From contig JAGQLH010000042.1 in NCBI GenBank assembly GCA_020429465.1, forward strand, positions 1 through 11,751: DNA of 11,751 nt. Reading direction: 5' to 3'. Below are positions 11,285 through 11,751 of the stretch, in pieces (the first letter of the stretch is position 1; each line of letters starts with the position of its first letter). Below the pieces are notes generated by a model. The model ran no database searches. It was given only the letters and a program-made list of their open reading frames with translations, and was not told the origin of the DNA. This DNA comes from Candidatus Dojkabacteria bacterium (GTDB lineage Bacteria > Patescibacteriota > Dojkabacteria > B142 > WJKM01). A program made the position numbers and the translations under genes.

Positions 11285-11312
11285 ATATTTTATTTATTTA
11301 TGTAAAATATTT
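11283..11312. repeat. 10-bp perfect inverted repeat at the 3' end of the winged-helix gene
   Basis: AAATATTTTA (11283-11292) and TAAAATATTT (11303-11312) flank a 10-nt loop and cover the stop codon of the regulator gene. As an all-A/T stem it would be a weak terminator. Because it touches the -35 box of the next operon, it could equally be an operator for the neighbouring regulator. Confidence 0.45.
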
Positions 11313-11608
11313 TCTCTTACGGAATGATATTTTATTATATCGTCAAATTTTTGAGGTTTTAATACAAAAGAACTCAATCTACTCCCAGGATTAATATTTC
11401 TTGTAATTAATTTTTCTTTTTCTAAAACTTTTAAAGCAGCATAAACAGCTGGTCTAGAAACGTTAGATAATTTACTTAAATCTTTAATATTTATTACAAC
11501 AACATCATCTATGGCCAATTTAATAAGTGTTTTTAATACTTCCCTATAAGTTCTGCTTAATAATGCATAACTATCAATAGCACTAAATAATAATTCTTTA
11601 TCTTTCAT
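11294..11608 (-). CDS. Winged-helix transcriptional regulator
   Basis: This 104-aa protein carries a clear winged HTH at about residues 38-80: INIKDLSKLSNVSRPAVYAA forms helix, turn and recognition helix, followed by LKVLEKEKLITRNINPGSRL and SSFVLKP, the wing. The plan matches MarR/ArsR-like and plasmid replication-control wHTH proteins. The N-terminal 30 residues form a helix that could dimerise. It ends beside the promoter of the right-hand operon and is therefore a candidate regulator of it. It lies 8 bases after the stop of the membrane protein gene and lacks a visible Shine-Dalgarno. Confidence 0.72.
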   Translation of the reverse strand: MKDKELLFSAIDSYALLSRTYREVLKTLIKLAIDDVVVINIKDLSKLSNVSRPAVYAALKVLEKEKLITRNINPGSRLSSFVLKPQKFDDIIKYHSVRENILHK

Positions 11609-11616
11609 AATTTTAT

Positions 11617-11751
11617 TTATTTATTTAATTGATGAACAATTAATAACAATATACCTAAGCCAAAAACACATATAACAAAAATATAAATAAATATTTCATC
11701 TGTACTAAAACCTTTTTTATATTTATTTATAAAAACAGCTATTTGTGTTTT
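11617..11751 (-). CDS. Membrane protein, C-terminal part only (runs off the right edge)
   Basis: A minus-strand frame enters at the window edge and stops at TAA 11617-11619. The visible 44 residues read KTQIAVFINKYKKGFSTDEI, followed by a single hydrophobic helix (FIYIFVICVFGLGILLLIV) and the short tail HQLNK. It forms an operon with the winged-helix gene. A membrane protein encoded with a small HTH protein is a common regulator/partner arrangement, but the rest of the protein lies outside the window. Confidence 0.5.
   Translation of the reverse strand, partial: KTQIAVFINKYKKGFSTDEIFIYIFVICVFGLGILLLIVHQLNK

Noticed and set aside
1..11751. tRNA or rRNA genes
   Set aside because: No cloverleaf with a TTC-A/G motif or rRNA-like stretch was noticed by eye; a tRNAscan or Infernal run would be decisive.

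Overview
The window is AT-rich and gene-dense. Genes are short, mostly on the minus strand, and packed with 1-17 nt gaps or small overlaps. The phage SSB-like gene resembles alphaproteobacterial phage proteins, and there are decayed IS630 and IS200/IS605 pieces, a small ParA plus ribbon-helix-helix pair and a Na+/solute symporter. Together these suggest an extrachromosomal or prophage-like element of an obligate intracellular alphaproteobacterium, most likely Rickettsiales (Rickettsia, Megaira or Orientia-like). The taxonomic call is inference from protein resemblance and composition.

Left part (1-6112, all minus strand). This is a phage-type replication operon read from 6112 down to 292. It starts with a small winged-helix-like protein and four short coupled genes, including three below 50 codons (5765-5628, 5610-5464, 5128-5047). 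A large initiator-like gene (5043-3736), a DnaB-type helicase (3724-2396), an SSB-like protein ending in EDKIPF (2392-1811), two small unknown proteins, two more micro-ORFs and a terminase-small-subunit-like HTH protein (906-292) follow. Inside the initiator gene lie four repeats at an exact 22-bp period, beside an AT-rich block with oriC-13-mer-like sequence. Because 22 is not a multiple of 3, each repeat is read in a different frame, so the repetition is a DNA-level signal. This matches the phage lambda layout, with the origin inside gene O and helicase functions next door.

Middle part (6113-9110). On the plus strand there is a complete SSS-family Na+/solute symporter followed by a 43-codon membrane mini-gene. 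A 34-codon membrane mini-gene on the minus strand, with its own TTGACA-type promoter, converges on it and overlaps its 3' end. Next comes a ParF/ParG-sized partition pair (ParA 218 aa, RHH 79 aa). A perfect 16-bp palindrome covers the parA start codon, and an 11-bp inverted repeat lies further upstream.

Right part (9111-11751). A small unknown plus-strand gene sits against debris: an IS200/IS605 tnpA remnant with matching hairpins, an IS630 transposase 3' end, and a YqaJ-type recombinase gene broken by a one-base frameshift and cut at its C-terminus. Upstream of it in the same minus operon are three unknown genes. The leader of this operon is covered by a predicted antisense RNA of about 100 nt, with its own promoter and a strong intrinsic terminator. 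At the right edge are a winged-helix regulator and the C-terminus of a membrane protein.

Taken together, phage replication, recombination and packaging-type genes coexist with a plasmid partition cassette and a transporter cargo gene. The simplest reading is a phage-plasmid, or a plasmid that captured a phage replication module.
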